64,000 bases of DNA from Streptomyces cinnabarinus (GCF_027270315.1 NZ_CP114413.1:8742001-8806000), one strand, 5' to 3'. Positions 1 through 8,370 are shown, counted from the stretch's first letter. A program made the numbers and translations. The notes: generated by a model not told the origin, from the sequence alone.

Positions 1-480
1 GAGCCCGTGCAGGGCAGCCCAGATCGACAGGGCGATCGACGTCGCGTCGCCGACGAGGACGGACGCTGTCTTGGCGCGGTCGATCGCCGCGAGGAGCGGA
101 CGCATCGGGTCAGTGACACCGACCTCCCCCGACGGGTCGAAGGACTGCACCCCACCGAACAACACCGTGTAGAGGTGGCTGTGTTCGCGCCCCCACTGAC
201 GGTAGGCGGCGGCCAGCGCGTAGAGGTCGGCGAGCGGATCCGCGGAGGTCGGCACCGCTGACACGTCCCGGAACAGGCCGCCGACGGCTCTGTCTCGCAC
301 CGCCCTGATCAGCCCGTTCTTACCGCCGAACAAGGAGTACACCGCCGTCGTGGACGCCTCGGCGGCGGCGGCCACGGCGCGGACGGTGACCGACTCCCGC
401 GGCTGGGTGGCGAGCATCTCGCTCGCGCACACCACAAGCCGCTCTTTGACTGCTTCGTCGTTCGTTCTCGGCCTACCCAC
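1..480 (-). CDS. TetR-family transcriptional regulator (3' end cut by window edge)
   Basis: The reverse strand reads from a GTG at 480 into a protein with an N-terminal TetR helix-turn-helix. The segment SVTVRAVAAAAEASTTAVYSL at about residues 29-49 fits recognition helices of this family. It is followed by a C-terminal ligand-binding region with WGREHSHLYTVLFGG, typical of the WHG-type TetR C-domain. The frame stays open to base 1, so the C-terminus lies outside the window. The gene is divergent from the alpha/beta-hydrolase gene, and a 25-bp dyad lies between them. I infer that it represses that hydrolase and itself. No ATG is available upstream, which is why the GTG was chosen. Family assignment is confident; the ligand is unknown. 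Confidence 0.88.
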   Translation of the reverse strand, partial: MGRPRTNDEAVKERLVVCASEMLATQPRESVTVRAVAAAAEASTTAVYSLFGGKNGLIRAVRDRAVGGLFRDVSAVPTSADPLADLYALAAAYRQWGREHSHLYTVLFGGVQSFDPSGEVGVTDPMRPLLAAIDRAKTASVLVGDATSIALSIWAALHGL

Positions 481-509
481 GGTCAGCAGCCTACCCGCTC
501 TGATAACGT

Positions 510-534
510 CGTTTTGAAACAGCGTTCTGAAACG
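510..534. promoter_or_regulatory. Probable TetR operator between divergent genes
   Basis: An interrupted dyad with the pattern CGTTT-N3-AAC-N3-GTT-N3-AAACG lies between the TetR start and the hydrolase start. Sixteen of 25 positions are symmetric. It sits 15 bp upstream of the hydrolase ATG, where a bound repressor could block transcription both ways. Assignment to the neighbouring TetR is inferred from position only. Confidence 0.5.
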
Positions 535-548
535 GCTGGAGGTTCGCC

Positions 549-1883
549 ATGCCCACACCCGTCATACGTCTGCTCCGCCTCACCGGACGCTTACTGCTGG
601 CACTGACGGCCATCGCGGCGCTGATCGTCGTCTTCCTCGCACTGATCGCCCTCACGGACGGGGCAGGCGGGGGCCTTGCCGCATGGCTGACGACCCTTGG
701 CGTCGGCGCGGGCCTCGCCATGTGGCGGGCGCGGCACCGCACTTGGCCGACCCGGCTCATCCCGTTCCTGCCGGTGGTCGTCGCGGCAGCGCTGACGGCC
801 ACGGTCTGCATCCCGACGGTCCCGACGACCCGTCAGTACCCGCCCGCTCTGCCCTTCGTGACCACGCAGCACTGGAACCTCTCCACAGGCAGCCGGGTAG
901 CGGTGTACCACTACCGGCCCGCGAAGTCCGGCCCCCGGCATCCCGTCCCGCTCGTGTACCTGAACGGCGGACCGGTCCGCGGCATCTCGGTGCTCGACCA
1001 CCGTTTCCTGCAACTCCTGGCACGCCAGGGCCACGACGTCTACGCCTATGAACAGGCCGGTGGCGGACGCAGCGACCTGCTCCCCATGGACCAGTACTCG
1101 ATCTCCAGGTCGGTCCGAGACCTCGCCGCCTTCGTCGACCGCCTGGACAAGGGAAAGGTCGATATCCTCGGCTTCTCCGCGGGCGGCTCCGTGCTCACCC
1201 GGGCGTTGGCCGAACCACGCGTCGCCGCACGCATGAACCGGGCCATCATCGCCGAGCCCGGCCCCATGGACGGCCCCACCGCACACATCAGCGGGCACAA
1301 GGGCCGCGAATCCGCGCGCGGCCTCGCACCGGCCATGACCGGACCACGCTCGACGCACGTCCCCCGGTACGCCGTGGCCTTCGGCCTCATGCGCCTGGGA
1401 CTCCTCACCCCCGACACCGGACTGATCGGCCAGGCCGAGGGCGACAACGCCTTCACCGCCGCCGACCTCGGCAGCGACACGGCATCCGCCTACTGCGCAC
1501 GCGACGCCGACCGCATCCCGACCGAGGACACGGAACAGAACTTCTCCTTCAGCCCCGCCGCCAGCCTCCGCATCCAGCAGACGGTCAAGGACTCGCCCTC
1601 CATCGCCCCACAACTGAAGCGCTCCACAACCCCCACGATGCTGATGATCGCCGAGTGCTCATCCCAACTCCGCCAATGGGCAACCGCCATCCTCGCCCAC
1701 GACCCCGCCGTCCAGCGCACGCAGTACATGCCCGAAGTCGGCCACCGCATCTGGAACGGCCTCGACGACAACAACGCCCGAGCCGCCGCCGTCATCACGG
1801 CGTTCCTCCAGGACAAGCCGGCCCCGCTGCCGAACTACCCGACCCGCGACGAGATCCCGGCCTTCCTGCGGGACCACAAATAG
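549..1883 (+). CDS. Membrane-anchored alpha/beta-hydrolase (proline-iminopeptidase-like)
   Basis: This 444-residue protein starts with three hydrophobic stretches (about residues 10-35, 40-60 and 75-90), then an alpha/beta-hydrolase domain facing the outside or attached to the membrane. The oxyanion region reads YLNGGP, where iminopeptidases usually have HGGP. The nucleophile elbow is GFSAGG near residue 212, and a late VGHRIWN supplies the likely catalytic histidine. A lid-like insertion follows the elbow. The substrate cannot be read from sequence; peptidase, esterase or lipase activity are all possible. The divergent TetR gene and the dyad before the ATG suggest ligand-induced expression. 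Confidence 0.82.
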   Translation: MPTPVIRLLRLTGRLLLALTAIAALIVVFLALIALTDGAGGGLAAWLTTLGVGAGLAMWRARHRTWPTRLIPFLPVVVAAALTATVCIPTVPTTRQYPPALPFVTTQHWNLSTGSRVAVYHYRPAKSGPRHPVPLVYLNGGPVRGISVLDHRFLQLLARQGHDVYAYEQAGGGRSDLLPMDQYSISRSVRDLAAFVDRLDKGKVDILGFSAGGSVLTRALAEPRVAARMNRAIIAEPGPMDGPTAHISGHKGRESARGLAPAMTGPRSTHVPRYAVAFGLMRLGLLTPDTGLIGQAEGDNAFTAADLGSDTASAYCARDADRIPTEDTEQNFSFSPAASLRIQQTVKDSPSIAPQLKRSTTPTMLMIAECSSQLRQWATAILAHDPAVQRTQYMPEVGHRIWNGLDDNNARAAAVITAFLQDKPAPLPNYPTRDEIPAFLRDHK

Positions 1884-2391
1884 GGCCCGTGCATCCAGTC
1901 ATCGGCAACGGTGTCCGGAGGTAACCACAACGAAGCCGCCCTGCCAGGTGCCTCAAGGCTCGTCGGCACTCAGGGGATTGCCCTGACACTGGATGCAAGG
2001 CTGTTGGCCAGAGCGTGGAGGTCCCTTGCTCATGTTGAGTCTGGTCCGGATGGCCGACCACCGTGATTAGGCCACAGCTCGGATGTTGGTCCAACTGAGC
2101 GGCATCTCGGCTGATTTGGGCATCTGTAGCCGACCGAAGGGGCTGGGGCTGTCCGCCCATGGCGGGGTACAGGGACAGCCAGCAGCCTGCTGTCGGACTA
2201 CGGCGGGAACCGGCAGCAGAGGCCTAGCCGGACTCACAGGCTTCGGTGACAGCGGCAGTCGCAGCGCAACGTCATGGTGGGCGCCTCCCACGACGGGGCG
2301 CCCTCACGCTTGATGACCCGCGGACCGGCATACAGCCGGCACATGCTGCGCCGGCACTCCCCCGGCAACTCGGCCGTGGCGCGCTCGCGCT
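1884..2391. other. Intergenic stretch without a recognisable gene
   Basis: About 500 bp separate the hydrolase from the next gene. Short open frames exist on both strands, but none has a convincing ribosome binding site, family motif or normal codon pattern. Base composition appears less GC-biased than in the flanks around 2030-2120, which could reflect decayed or foreign DNA. I see no transposase motif or terminal repeats. Confidence 0.5.
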
Positions 2392-2604
2392 TCACAGTGG
2401 CAGGTCGGCAAGCGGTGTGAGGTTGTGCCTTCCGAGACACGGCGGGCAGGCGTACAGGCCCGCGCCGGGCCCGGAGCCCTGCTCGATCACGCGCACGAGG
2501 CGGACGCCCCGCGCGAAGTTCTTGTGCCAGGCACAGAACCCATAAGCGGTGGGGGTGTTGGCGGTGCCCGCGGACTGCGTACTCTCGGCCATGTCGACTC
2601 CCAT
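2392..2604 (-). CDS. Small cysteine-containing hypothetical protein
   Basis: This 70-residue protein is read from an ATG at 2604. It has a C-x2-H pair (CAWH) near residue 24 and a CPPC pair near residue 54, so a small zinc-binding fold is plausible. The end YACPPCLGRHNLTPL resembles short Streptomyces proteins commonly found beside XRE-type regulators; that is from memory of the family, not a search. It is transcribed away from the broken XRE gene. A second in-frame Met lies four codons in and could be the true start. The function is unknown. Confidence 0.7.
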   Translation of the reverse strand: MGVDMAESTQSAGTANTPTAYGFCAWHKNFARGVRLVRVIEQGSGPGAGLYACPPCLGRHNLTPLADLPL

Positions 2605-2753
2605 CAGTCGGCCACGCCCGGGGCCGTTCGCGCGGCCGCCGGGGTGACTGTCCTGGCCAGCGTCCTGTGACTCCTGGTGTCGACTCGATCCCCTACCGGC
2701 AATCTCACCGTGGGTTGGAATCCCACCCCCGTCCGCGATACCGGGGGCTGCGC

Positions 2754-3607
2754 CATGGGGGCCGCGCTGGAGCCGATCGAACTGCCCGACTGGGCATGGG
2801 AACGCGCCGAGTACGCCAGGCCCTGAGAGACCGCGACATGGGCGCCGTGTTCCGGCACGCGCAGCAGTACGCCGGCGCCAGCCAGGCCCGTATCGCCACC
2901 GCCACGGGCATGACGCAGGCCCGCGTCTCCGAGCTCATGAGCGGCCGCTGTGAGGTGACGCGGCTGGACGTGTACGAGCGGATTGCCGACGGCCTCCACA
3001 TGCCCGACGACGCCCGACACCTCCTCGGCCTGGCCGCGGGGCGGGAGAAGCGGGCAGGCGGGGCCGCGTTCGACCTGGCCACGTTCCCGGAAGTGGTGCG
3101 TGTGTACGCCGCGCAGAACTCGGCATCCGAGGAGATCCAGCAGCAGGCCCGCGCAGCCACGGAGTTAGACGTCCTCGCGGTTTCGGGGGTCTCGGGTTGA
3201 TCGGCCTCAACGACAGCCTGCTGCGCGCCTGTCTGCCGCGCGAGCAGGGTGGCAAGGGCCTCCGTGTTCGGGTCGCGCTCCTCGACCCCGACAGCGACGC
3301 CCTGGCGCGCCGCGCGGCGGAGATCGGGGAGTCCGCCGAGTCCCTCGCCGGCGGTGTGCGGCTCACCGAGGCGCGGCTGCGGGAGCTCGCCGAGGTCGGC
3401 GATGTCGGCGTGTGGCGGTACCGGATGCTGCCGACGTGGCGACTCATCCGCGCCGACGGGACCATGTTCGTCGGCGCGTTCGACGCGGGGTGGGAAGGGC
3501 ACGAGAGCGCGCTGTACAAGGTGATGGAGATGCCGCACGGCCCGCTGTACCGGGGCTTTAGGCGGATGTTCGAGGAAGTCATCGACGGCGCGGAGCGCAC
3601 CATCTGA
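2754..3607 (+). pseudogene. XRE-family regulator with two single-base frameshifts
   Basis: Three consecutive frames together encode one typical XRE regulator of Streptomyces. The first frame starts at the ATG at 2754 and reads through LPDWAWERAEYAR before stopping at 2823-2825. The second frame carries the helix-turn-helix (ASQARIATATGMTQARVSEL) and the middle region to a TGA at 3198-3200. The third frame supplies the C-terminal domain, from IGLNDSLL to EEVIDGAERTI, ending at 3607. Restoring one base near 2815-2820 and one in the G5 run at 3185-3189 would rejoin the reading frame. An automatic caller would probably report two genes, one starting at a TTG at 3197. Either the gene is decayed or the sequence has indel errors. 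Confidence 0.75.
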
Positions 3608-3624
3608 CGAGGAGGGAACCGCAG

Positions 3625-4182
3625 GTGATCGAGGCGGAGTTGAAGGCGCGCGTGCACGCCCCCGAAGCTGTGATGCGGCAGCTGGACGAGCGAGCCACCG
3701 CTCGGGTCGAGGTGTACCGCGATACCTACTACGACCGGCTGGACGGCTCGCTGGAGAAGGCAGGCGAAGAACTGCGGGTACGGACCGTGCACGGCGTGGA
3801 CGGCACGCGGACCGTGCTTACGCACAAGGGCGCTGCGGTTGACGCCGAGTCCGGGTCGAAGCCCGAGCACGAGGCCCGCGTCGAGGACGCCGACCAGGCG
3901 CACGCCATCCTCCGCGGGCTCGGTTATGCGGAGCTGATCGCGTTCGAGAAGCGGTGTCGGAACCATGACTTCACCGCGCACGGTCGGCAGATGCTCGCCA
4001 CGCTCGTATGGGTGCCCGAGATTGACGGCACATTCCTGGAGGTCGAGACCCTGGTTGACGAGGACGATGTGTCCGCGGCCCTCGACGACATCCGCGCAGT
4101 GCTCGCCGAGTTGGGCATCGGCACGGCGGATCTGACCCTGGAGACGTACACGGGAGCAGTCGCGGCCCAACGGGCGGTCTGA
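3625..4182 (+). CDS. CYTH-domain protein (class IV adenylate cyclase-like)
   Basis: The 185-residue product starts at a GTG preceded by GAGGAGGG and lies 17 bp after the broken XRE gene, so the two form an operon. The N-terminal EAELKAR matches the ExExK signature of CYTH tunnel phosphatases and cyclases. Later acidic and basic residues typical of the tunnel are visible, such as TVLTHKG, EHEARVED, FEKRCR and FLEVETLVDE. CYTH enzymes hydrolyse or cyclise triphosphates with divalent metal; which substrate is used here cannot be told. The family assignment is firm because the motif order is intact. Confidence 0.85.
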   Translation: MIEAELKARVHAPEAVMRQLDERATARVEVYRDTYYDRLDGSLEKAGEELRVRTVHGVDGTRTVLTHKGAAVDAESGSKPEHEARVEDADQAHAILRGLGYAELIAFEKRCRNHDFTAHGRQMLATLVWVPEIDGTFLEVETLVDEDDVSAALDDIRAVLAELGIGTADLTLETYTGAVAAQRAV

Positions 4183-4197
4183 CCCAGGCTACGGTGC

Positions 4198-4219
4198 CCG
4201 GTCCTTGAGGGAGGGCCGG
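4198..4219 (+). terminator. Hairpin after the CYTH gene
   Basis: CCGGTCC at 4198-4204 pairs with GGGCCGG at 4213-4219 across an 8-nt loop, with one G-U pair. It begins 16 bp after the CYTH stop. There is no T-tract, which is usual for actinomycete terminators. Confidence 0.5.
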
Positions 4220-4386
4220 GGTGAGCGGCCGAAAGTAGTGAAGTTGGTTCGCGCTGGGCTTCCTCAAGCATTTGGTCCTTGGCCCTGACTTCCCGCACCA
4301 AATGTCACAGCAGGGACGTCCTCTGCAACGACGCGCCCGAAGATGTAGGACACCAGAGCCCCCGCAGCGTGCTCTGACGTGCAGCG

Positions 4387-4836
4387 TCAGCAAGTCGGCC
4401 TGCCTTCCTCGGCATAGCGTGCCAGTCCTTCCGCCATGCCCTGCATGAACTTCTGGAGATAGCGCGGCATGACCCAGCGCAGCAGCCAGCTCGTCCGGTA
4501 CTCGCCGGACCAGGAGATGACTGTGCCTGAGTTGGATGTCGGCCTCAGTTCGATGCGCGCGTGGTAGTCGTGCAGCGAGGAGTTGAAAGCACCTTCGTAG
4601 GCCAAGAGGCGGCGCTCGACCTTCTCGGTGAGCCGTTCCCCGGTCACGCTGCGGCCCGTCCGGAAGGCCCGGACGGCACCGATGCCGTCGTCGCCGCCTG
4701 GGTCGAGGCCCACCGACCGTGCCGTGTCCAGGCTGTCGACCTTTGACCACAGCGGCCAACTGGCGGCGTCGACCAGCAGCTTCCAGACATCCTCCGGAGA
4801 GGCGCTGGTGGTCACCGTGACGTGGTACGTGGGCAT
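4387..4836 (-). CDS. SRPBCC-family protein (polyketide cyclase/dehydrase-like)
   Basis: The 149-residue product has the START-like N-terminus HVTVTTSASPEDVWKLLVDA, followed by WPLWSKV. It ends in a long C-terminal helix (LQKFMQGMAEGLARYAEE) that closes the ligand pocket in this fold. A strong GGAGG lies upstream of the ATG at 4836. Such proteins bind hydrophobic ligands or act as cyclases, but no catalytic residues can be assigned. The gene is 72 bp downstream of the DinB gene on the same strand and may be co-transcribed with it. The ligand is unknown. Confidence 0.8.
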   Translation of the reverse strand: MPTYHVTVTTSASPEDVWKLLVDAASWPLWSKVDSLDTARSVGLDPGGDDGIGAVRAFRTGRSVTGERLTEKVERRLLAYEGAFNSSLHDYHARIELRPTSNSGTVISWSGEYRTSWLLRWVMPRYLQKFMQGMAEGLARYAEEGRPTC

Positions 4837-4908
4837 GGTGGAACCTCCTACGTGGTGAGCGCGACGGCGTGAGTTCTGAGGGCTTGACCGATATGAGCTG
4901 ACCGTAGA

Positions 4909-5409
4909 TCAACGGCCGGTGACGCCGTCAATCAATTCGCGGAGGATGTCCGCGTGCCCCGCGTGACGGCCGGTCTCCTCGATCATGTGGGTGAGGGCCC
5001 AGCGGGTGGTGGGAGCGGGGCGGTTCGACTCCGGGCGGGGGAGTGGTGCGCCGAGGTCGGTGCACTTGTCGAGCACCTGGTTCGCGCGCTGCACCGCGTC
5101 CCGATAGTGGGCCACGACATCGGCCACGCTGTCCGTGGGCGCGGGCTGGAAGGTCGCCTTCCAGTTGGTGATGTCGTCCCCGAGGAACAACGCCCGCTCG
5201 ACGAAGGTCAGATGGTTGAGCAGGCCGAGCAGGTTCGTGCCCGACGACACCGCGGCTGTGCGCACCTGTGGTTCGGGAGCGCCGTCGACCTTCGCGGCGA
5301 TCGACGTCCGGAGGTAGTCGAGGAATCCGCGCAGGACCTCGGCCTCGCTGTTCGCGGTGCGGGGCGGTGGGGTGTCGCGGCGGCGGTTGCGGTGAGTGGA
5401 GCTGGGCAT
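4909..5409 (-). CDS. DinB-family protein (DUF664-type)
   Basis: This 166-residue protein fits the DinB four-helix fold, which is used by mycothiol-dependent enzymes in actinobacteria. The metal-site histidines are probably those in LLNHLTFVERALF near residue 67 and in ETGRHAGHADILRELIDG near the end. The C-terminal HAGHADILRE pattern is characteristic of the DUF664 group. It follows the methyltransferase gene by 37 bp on the same strand. It probably handles thiol-dependent detoxification, but no substrate can be named. Confidence 0.83.
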   Translation of the reverse strand: MPSSTHRNRRRDTPPPRTANSEAEVLRGFLDYLRTSIAAKVDGAPEPQVRTAAVSSGTNLLGLLNHLTFVERALFLGDDITNWKATFQPAPTDSVADVVAHYRDAVQRANQVLDKCTDLGAPLPRPESNRPAPTTRWALTHMIEETGRHAGHADILRELIDGVTGR

Positions 5410-5446
5410 GAGGGGGCTCCTTGCCTTCGCAGGACGGGCCGCGGAT

Positions 5447-6073
5447 TCAGGCGGTGCGGCGGATCAGGAGGATGTGGTCGGTGACCTCGGCGGTGCGCCC
5501 GCCCGGGCCTGTCGCGATCCGCTGTGGTGTGTCGGCCCGTTCGACGGTCCACGTGGCCGGGTCCAGAGCGATGTCCGCGGCGACCTCCCACGGGCTCGGA
5601 TAGTGGATGTCGGGGTCCTGGTTCCAAGACCACGGCGCGGCCGAGCCGTGGTCGACGACCAGCAGCCGTCCGCCTGTGCGCAGTGCGTGCGCCGCCGTGC
5701 GCAGGACTGCTGCCCGGTTCAGGTCGTAGGGGGTGTGCAGGTAGTGGGCGCAGATCAGCTCGAACTCGCCGGACGGGAAGGACTTCTGCAAGTCGTGCCG
5801 CAACGCGGTGACGCGCTCGTTCAAGCCGTGTGCGCGGGCGAGGTTGGCGAGCCGCTCGACCGCCACGGCGGAGATGTCGGTGGCTGTGACGCGCCACTGC
5901 TGGCGGGCGAGCCACAGCGCGTCTCCGCCGTCGCCGCATCCCAGGTCCAGCGCGTCACCGGGCGGCAGGCCCGCCACCGTCTCGGTGAGGCGGACGTTCG
6001 GCTGAGGGGCGTCGCCTATCGCTCGGTCCGCGTAGATGCCGTCCCAGAACGAGGCCGCTTGGGTTGTGCTCAT
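5447..6073 (-). CDS. Class I SAM-dependent methyltransferase
   Basis: The 208-residue enzyme carries motif I as DLGCGDGGDALWLA at about residues 43-56. VTATDIS follows as the acidic end of strand 2, and GGRLLVVDHG is the post-motif strand. Layout and length resemble small TehB/thiopurine-type methyltransferases. The start at 6073 is supported by AAGGAG about 8 bp upstream. It heads a probable three-gene run with the DinB and SRPBCC genes, a combination that looks like detoxification of small electrophiles; that role is inference. Confidence 0.85.
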   Translation of the reverse strand: MSTTQAASFWDGIYADRAIGDAPQPNVRLTETVAGLPPGDALDLGCGDGGDALWLARQQWRVTATDISAVAVERLANLARAHGLNERVTALRHDLQKSFPSGEFELICAHYLHTPYDLNRAAVLRTAAHALRTGGRLLVVDHGSAAPWSWNQDPDIHYPSPWEVAADIALDPATWTVERADTPQRIATGPGGRTAEVTDHILLIRRTA

Positions 6074-6137
6074 CGGGGGCTCCTTGTGTCGGCAGGCCCT
6101 CAGTCTTGCGAGCCGCCCGGAGCGTCGGCACGGAATC

Positions 6138-6152
6138 TTGCCGTTATGGCAA
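6138..6152 (-). terminator. Short hairpin downstream of the FIST gene
   Basis: TTGCC and GGCAA (6138-6142 and 6148-6152) form a 5-bp stem with a 5-nt loop, about 30 bp beyond the FIST stop on the minus strand. It is weak and has no T-tract. Confidence 0.3.
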
Positions 6153-6181
6153 ATGAGCGGGAAGGCACGTGACCCGGCGGC

Positions 6182-7354
6182 TCAGCACAACCGGCCGGCG
6201 GAGGAACCGAACACCACCCCCGTCAATGTCTGGTTCACATGGCCCAGCCAGCTCTCGCCGTAGGTATGGAAACCGGCGGTGGGGATCCCGTCGAGGGCGG
6301 TGGGGAATGCGGGGGAGAGGCCCTTGGCGTCCATCTCCAGGCGCCGGAACCCGCAGTTGAACAGCACGGCACCGGCGGCCCCGCCGAGGTCCAGACGCGC
6401 CCGGCGCAGCACGGCACGGGTGTCGGTCAGCAGGTCGCCCGAGCGCATGATCTCCACCTCCATGCCGGGCATGATCTGTGCCCAGAAGTGCAGGCCGCCG
6501 CCCGGGGCGACCGCCTGGGGTGTCCGGATCCAGGGGTGGTTGTCGATCATCAGCCCCACCGGGCGGTCCATGAAGACGTCGACGTCCAGTGCTGTCACCG
6601 CGAGGCCGACCGCGTCGGCGTAGGCCTCGGCGGCCGGGCGTCCGTCGAACTCGTGGACCAGCCGCGAGGCGGGGTCGGCGCGGGTCACCCGGAGCACCTG
6701 GCCCGTCGGGGTGAAGGAACACGTCTTGACGACCCGGTACGGCGCCGCGCTGCGGCACACCATCAGCGCCACACCCTCGTACGACACGTCCGCGCCCACA
6801 GCCACCCAGGTGGACCGGAGAGCGAAGTCGTCCCCGGCCGAGCCGCCGACGAAGTCGAGCAGCGGCGCCGCGTTGCCCAGCATGTCGTTGACCTCCTCCT
6901 CGGCGCCGCGCACACCGTCGATCAGTACGAACCCCACGTGCCGGGCCGTGTCGAGGTGACGCAACTGGCTGTGGGTGAGTCGTTCCAGGGCGCCGAGCGC
7001 GGCCGCCGTGCCCCGGCCGGGATCCTCACCCAGGTCGCCCAGCGCCGCCGCTGCGTGCGTGACCACGTCGTCCGGCAGTACGACCGCCGAGATGCCGCCC
7101 GTGCCGTTGCGCAGGTCGGTGAACTCTCCGGCCGTGGAGCATCCGATCGCCACCGTGTGGGGGAAGTGGGCGGCGATGGCCGGGGCGAGCACGGTGGGGT
7201 CGTAGGAGCTGGAGGCGAAGTAGAGCAGCGCGGTGGCGCCGCGTCCCGTCAGGCCGCGTTCGAGCTCGGTGACCAGTCGGGTGACCGCCCTGTGGACGGG
7301 GCCGGTGGCGTGGGCGCGGACGACGCCGGAGCGCGGGGGTGAGGTGTGGTTCAT
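6182..7354 (-). CDS. FIST N/C-domain sensory protein
   Basis: The 390-residue protein contains a FIST N-domain (VAIGCSTAGEF, GFVLIDGVRGAEEEV, FVGGSAGDDF) and a FIST C-domain (GLMIDNHPWIR, AVLFNCGFRRLEM, GIPTAGFHTYGESW). FIST modules are predicted cytoplasmic ligand sensors, sometimes for amino acids or small metabolites. They are usually attached to signalling outputs, but this one stands alone. Its ATG at 7354 overlaps the TGA of the upstream globin gene as ATGA, so the two are translationally coupled. A longer open frame in phase runs back through the globin gene but is antisense noise there. The partner output domain may be the adjacent Fis regulator. Confidence 0.86.
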   Translation of the reverse strand: MNHTSPPRSGVVRAHATGPVHRAVTRLVTELERGLTGRGATALLYFASSSYDPTVLAPAIAAHFPHTVAIGCSTAGEFTDLRNGTGGISAVVLPDDVVTHAAAALGDLGEDPGRGTAAALGALERLTHSQLRHLDTARHVGFVLIDGVRGAEEEVNDMLGNAAPLLDFVGGSAGDDFALRSTWVAVGADVSYEGVALMVCRSAAPYRVVKTCSFTPTGQVLRVTRADPASRLVHEFDGRPAAEAYADAVGLAVTALDVDVFMDRPVGLMIDNHPWIRTPQAVAPGGGLHFWAQIMPGMEVEIMRSGDLLTDTRAVLRRARLDLGGAAGAVLFNCGFRRLEMDAKGLSPAFPTALDGIPTAGFHTYGESWLGHVNQTLTGVVFGSSAGRLC

Positions 7355-8226
7355 CGGTTCGCCTTGCCGAAGAGTTGTCTGCACCGCCGCAGCAGGCCGT
7401 CGGCCGGGGCGGTGGGTGGGGTGGCCGGTGCGGCAGGGGGCTTCTCGGCACCGGGACCGGAGGGGGAGGGTGCCGTGCGGTGCCGGTACGGTCCGGTCAG
7501 CAACGGGGTTACGGAGGGCAGCGAGTAGCCCAGCACGAGCAGGATGTCGAGCACGTTGCGCACCACCGCCGGGTCGGCGTTCTGGTCCGGGCGTGGGTTG
7601 CGCAGGTCCGCTCCGGTGCGCAGGGCGACCCGGGTACAGATCGCGGCCAGGGAGGACTCCTCGCCCGGGAAGAGCCGGGCGCGCAACTCCGCGAGCACGG
7701 CTCCCAGTGACGCCGAGGGCGTGCCTTCGGCACCCGCCGGATCCGGTACGTCCGGACCGGACTTGGCCTGCGCGGCTTGCGAGCCAGAGGCCAGACTGCC
7801 GCTGAGCCACGTGTAGTAGGCCACCCAGTGGGAGCTGAGTGCCGACCCCCAGTCCTCCCCGTGAAGCGCGTGCGCGGCGTCCAGCAGAGCACGGCCGCAC
7901 GGGCGGTACCAGACCACCGGGAAGCCCAACTGCCGGTGGGAGGCGCCGATCCGGCCCAGGGTCGCTTCGACCACCTCGGGGGTGTCCTGGGTGAGCGCCG
8001 CCCACAGCACCGAGCGCACCAGGCTGTCGCAGAGCGGCCGCCCGCCGTGCGGGGTGAGCTTGCGTATCTCCGGCAGGATCTCGGCCAGAGAGGCGTAGTA
8101 GTGCTCGGCGAACTCGCCCTCCCTGCGGAAGAGCAACTGGCACGAGAACTGCACCGAGCGCAGGATCTCGGCGGACGGCCGAACCGGTCGGCGAGCGTGC
8201 GGCGGTGAGTGGGAGGCGTCGATCAC
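7351..8226 (-). CDS. Single-domain globin-like haem protein with proline-rich tail
   Basis: The first 150 residues follow the bacterial globin pattern. The N-terminal helices read LLFRREGEFAEHYYASLAEI, and LPEIRKLTP follows. The likely proximal histidine lies in IGASHRQLGF near residue 97. The G and H helices are YRPCGRALLDAAHALHGEDW and HWVAYYTWLSGSL. About 140 further residues include a proline-rich stretch before a basic end. The GTG at 8226 has GGAAACC upstream; a TTG at 8238 is the alternative start. The family is that of flavohemoglobin N-domains, but no reductase domain follows. A gas- or redox-sensing role with the coupled FIST protein is inference. Confidence 0.72.
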   Translation of the reverse strand: MIDASHSPPHARRPVRPSAEILRSVQFSCQLLFRREGEFAEHYYASLAEILPEIRKLTPHGGRPLCDSLVRSVLWAALTQDTPEVVEATLGRIGASHRQLGFPVVWYRPCGRALLDAAHALHGEDWGSALSSHWVAYYTWLSGSLASGSQAAQAKSGPDVPDPAGAEGTPSASLGAVLAELRARLFPGEESSLAAICTRVALRTGADLRNPRPDQNADPAVVRNVLDILLVLGYSLPSVTPLLTGPYRHRTAPSPSGPGAEKPPAAPATPPTAPADGLLRRCRQLFGKANR

Positions 8227-8340
8227 ACCGGTTTCCAAAGGGAGCGGGCGAGCTGGCGGACCCGTACGGCGGGTTCAAGAACAGGAGGGGAGAACTGTGC
8301 ACCACCCGGCGCCCCGGTAACTGTCGCAATGTGAGACAAC

Positions 8341-8370
8341 CCATCCGTCTGCATCCGTCAGCATCCGTCA
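8341..8370 (-). repeat. Three tandem 10-bp units spanning a stop codon
   Basis: Three head-to-tail copies of SCATCCGTCW (plus strand) lie at 8341-8370. The stop codon of the Fis-type regulator sits within the second copy (8358-8360), so slippage here would change the protein's last residues. Confidence 0.75.

Noticed and set aside
3197..3607. Separate gene starting at a TTG
   Set aside because: The product lacks a proper start and is the expected C-domain of the preceding XRE protein; a frameshift explains it better.
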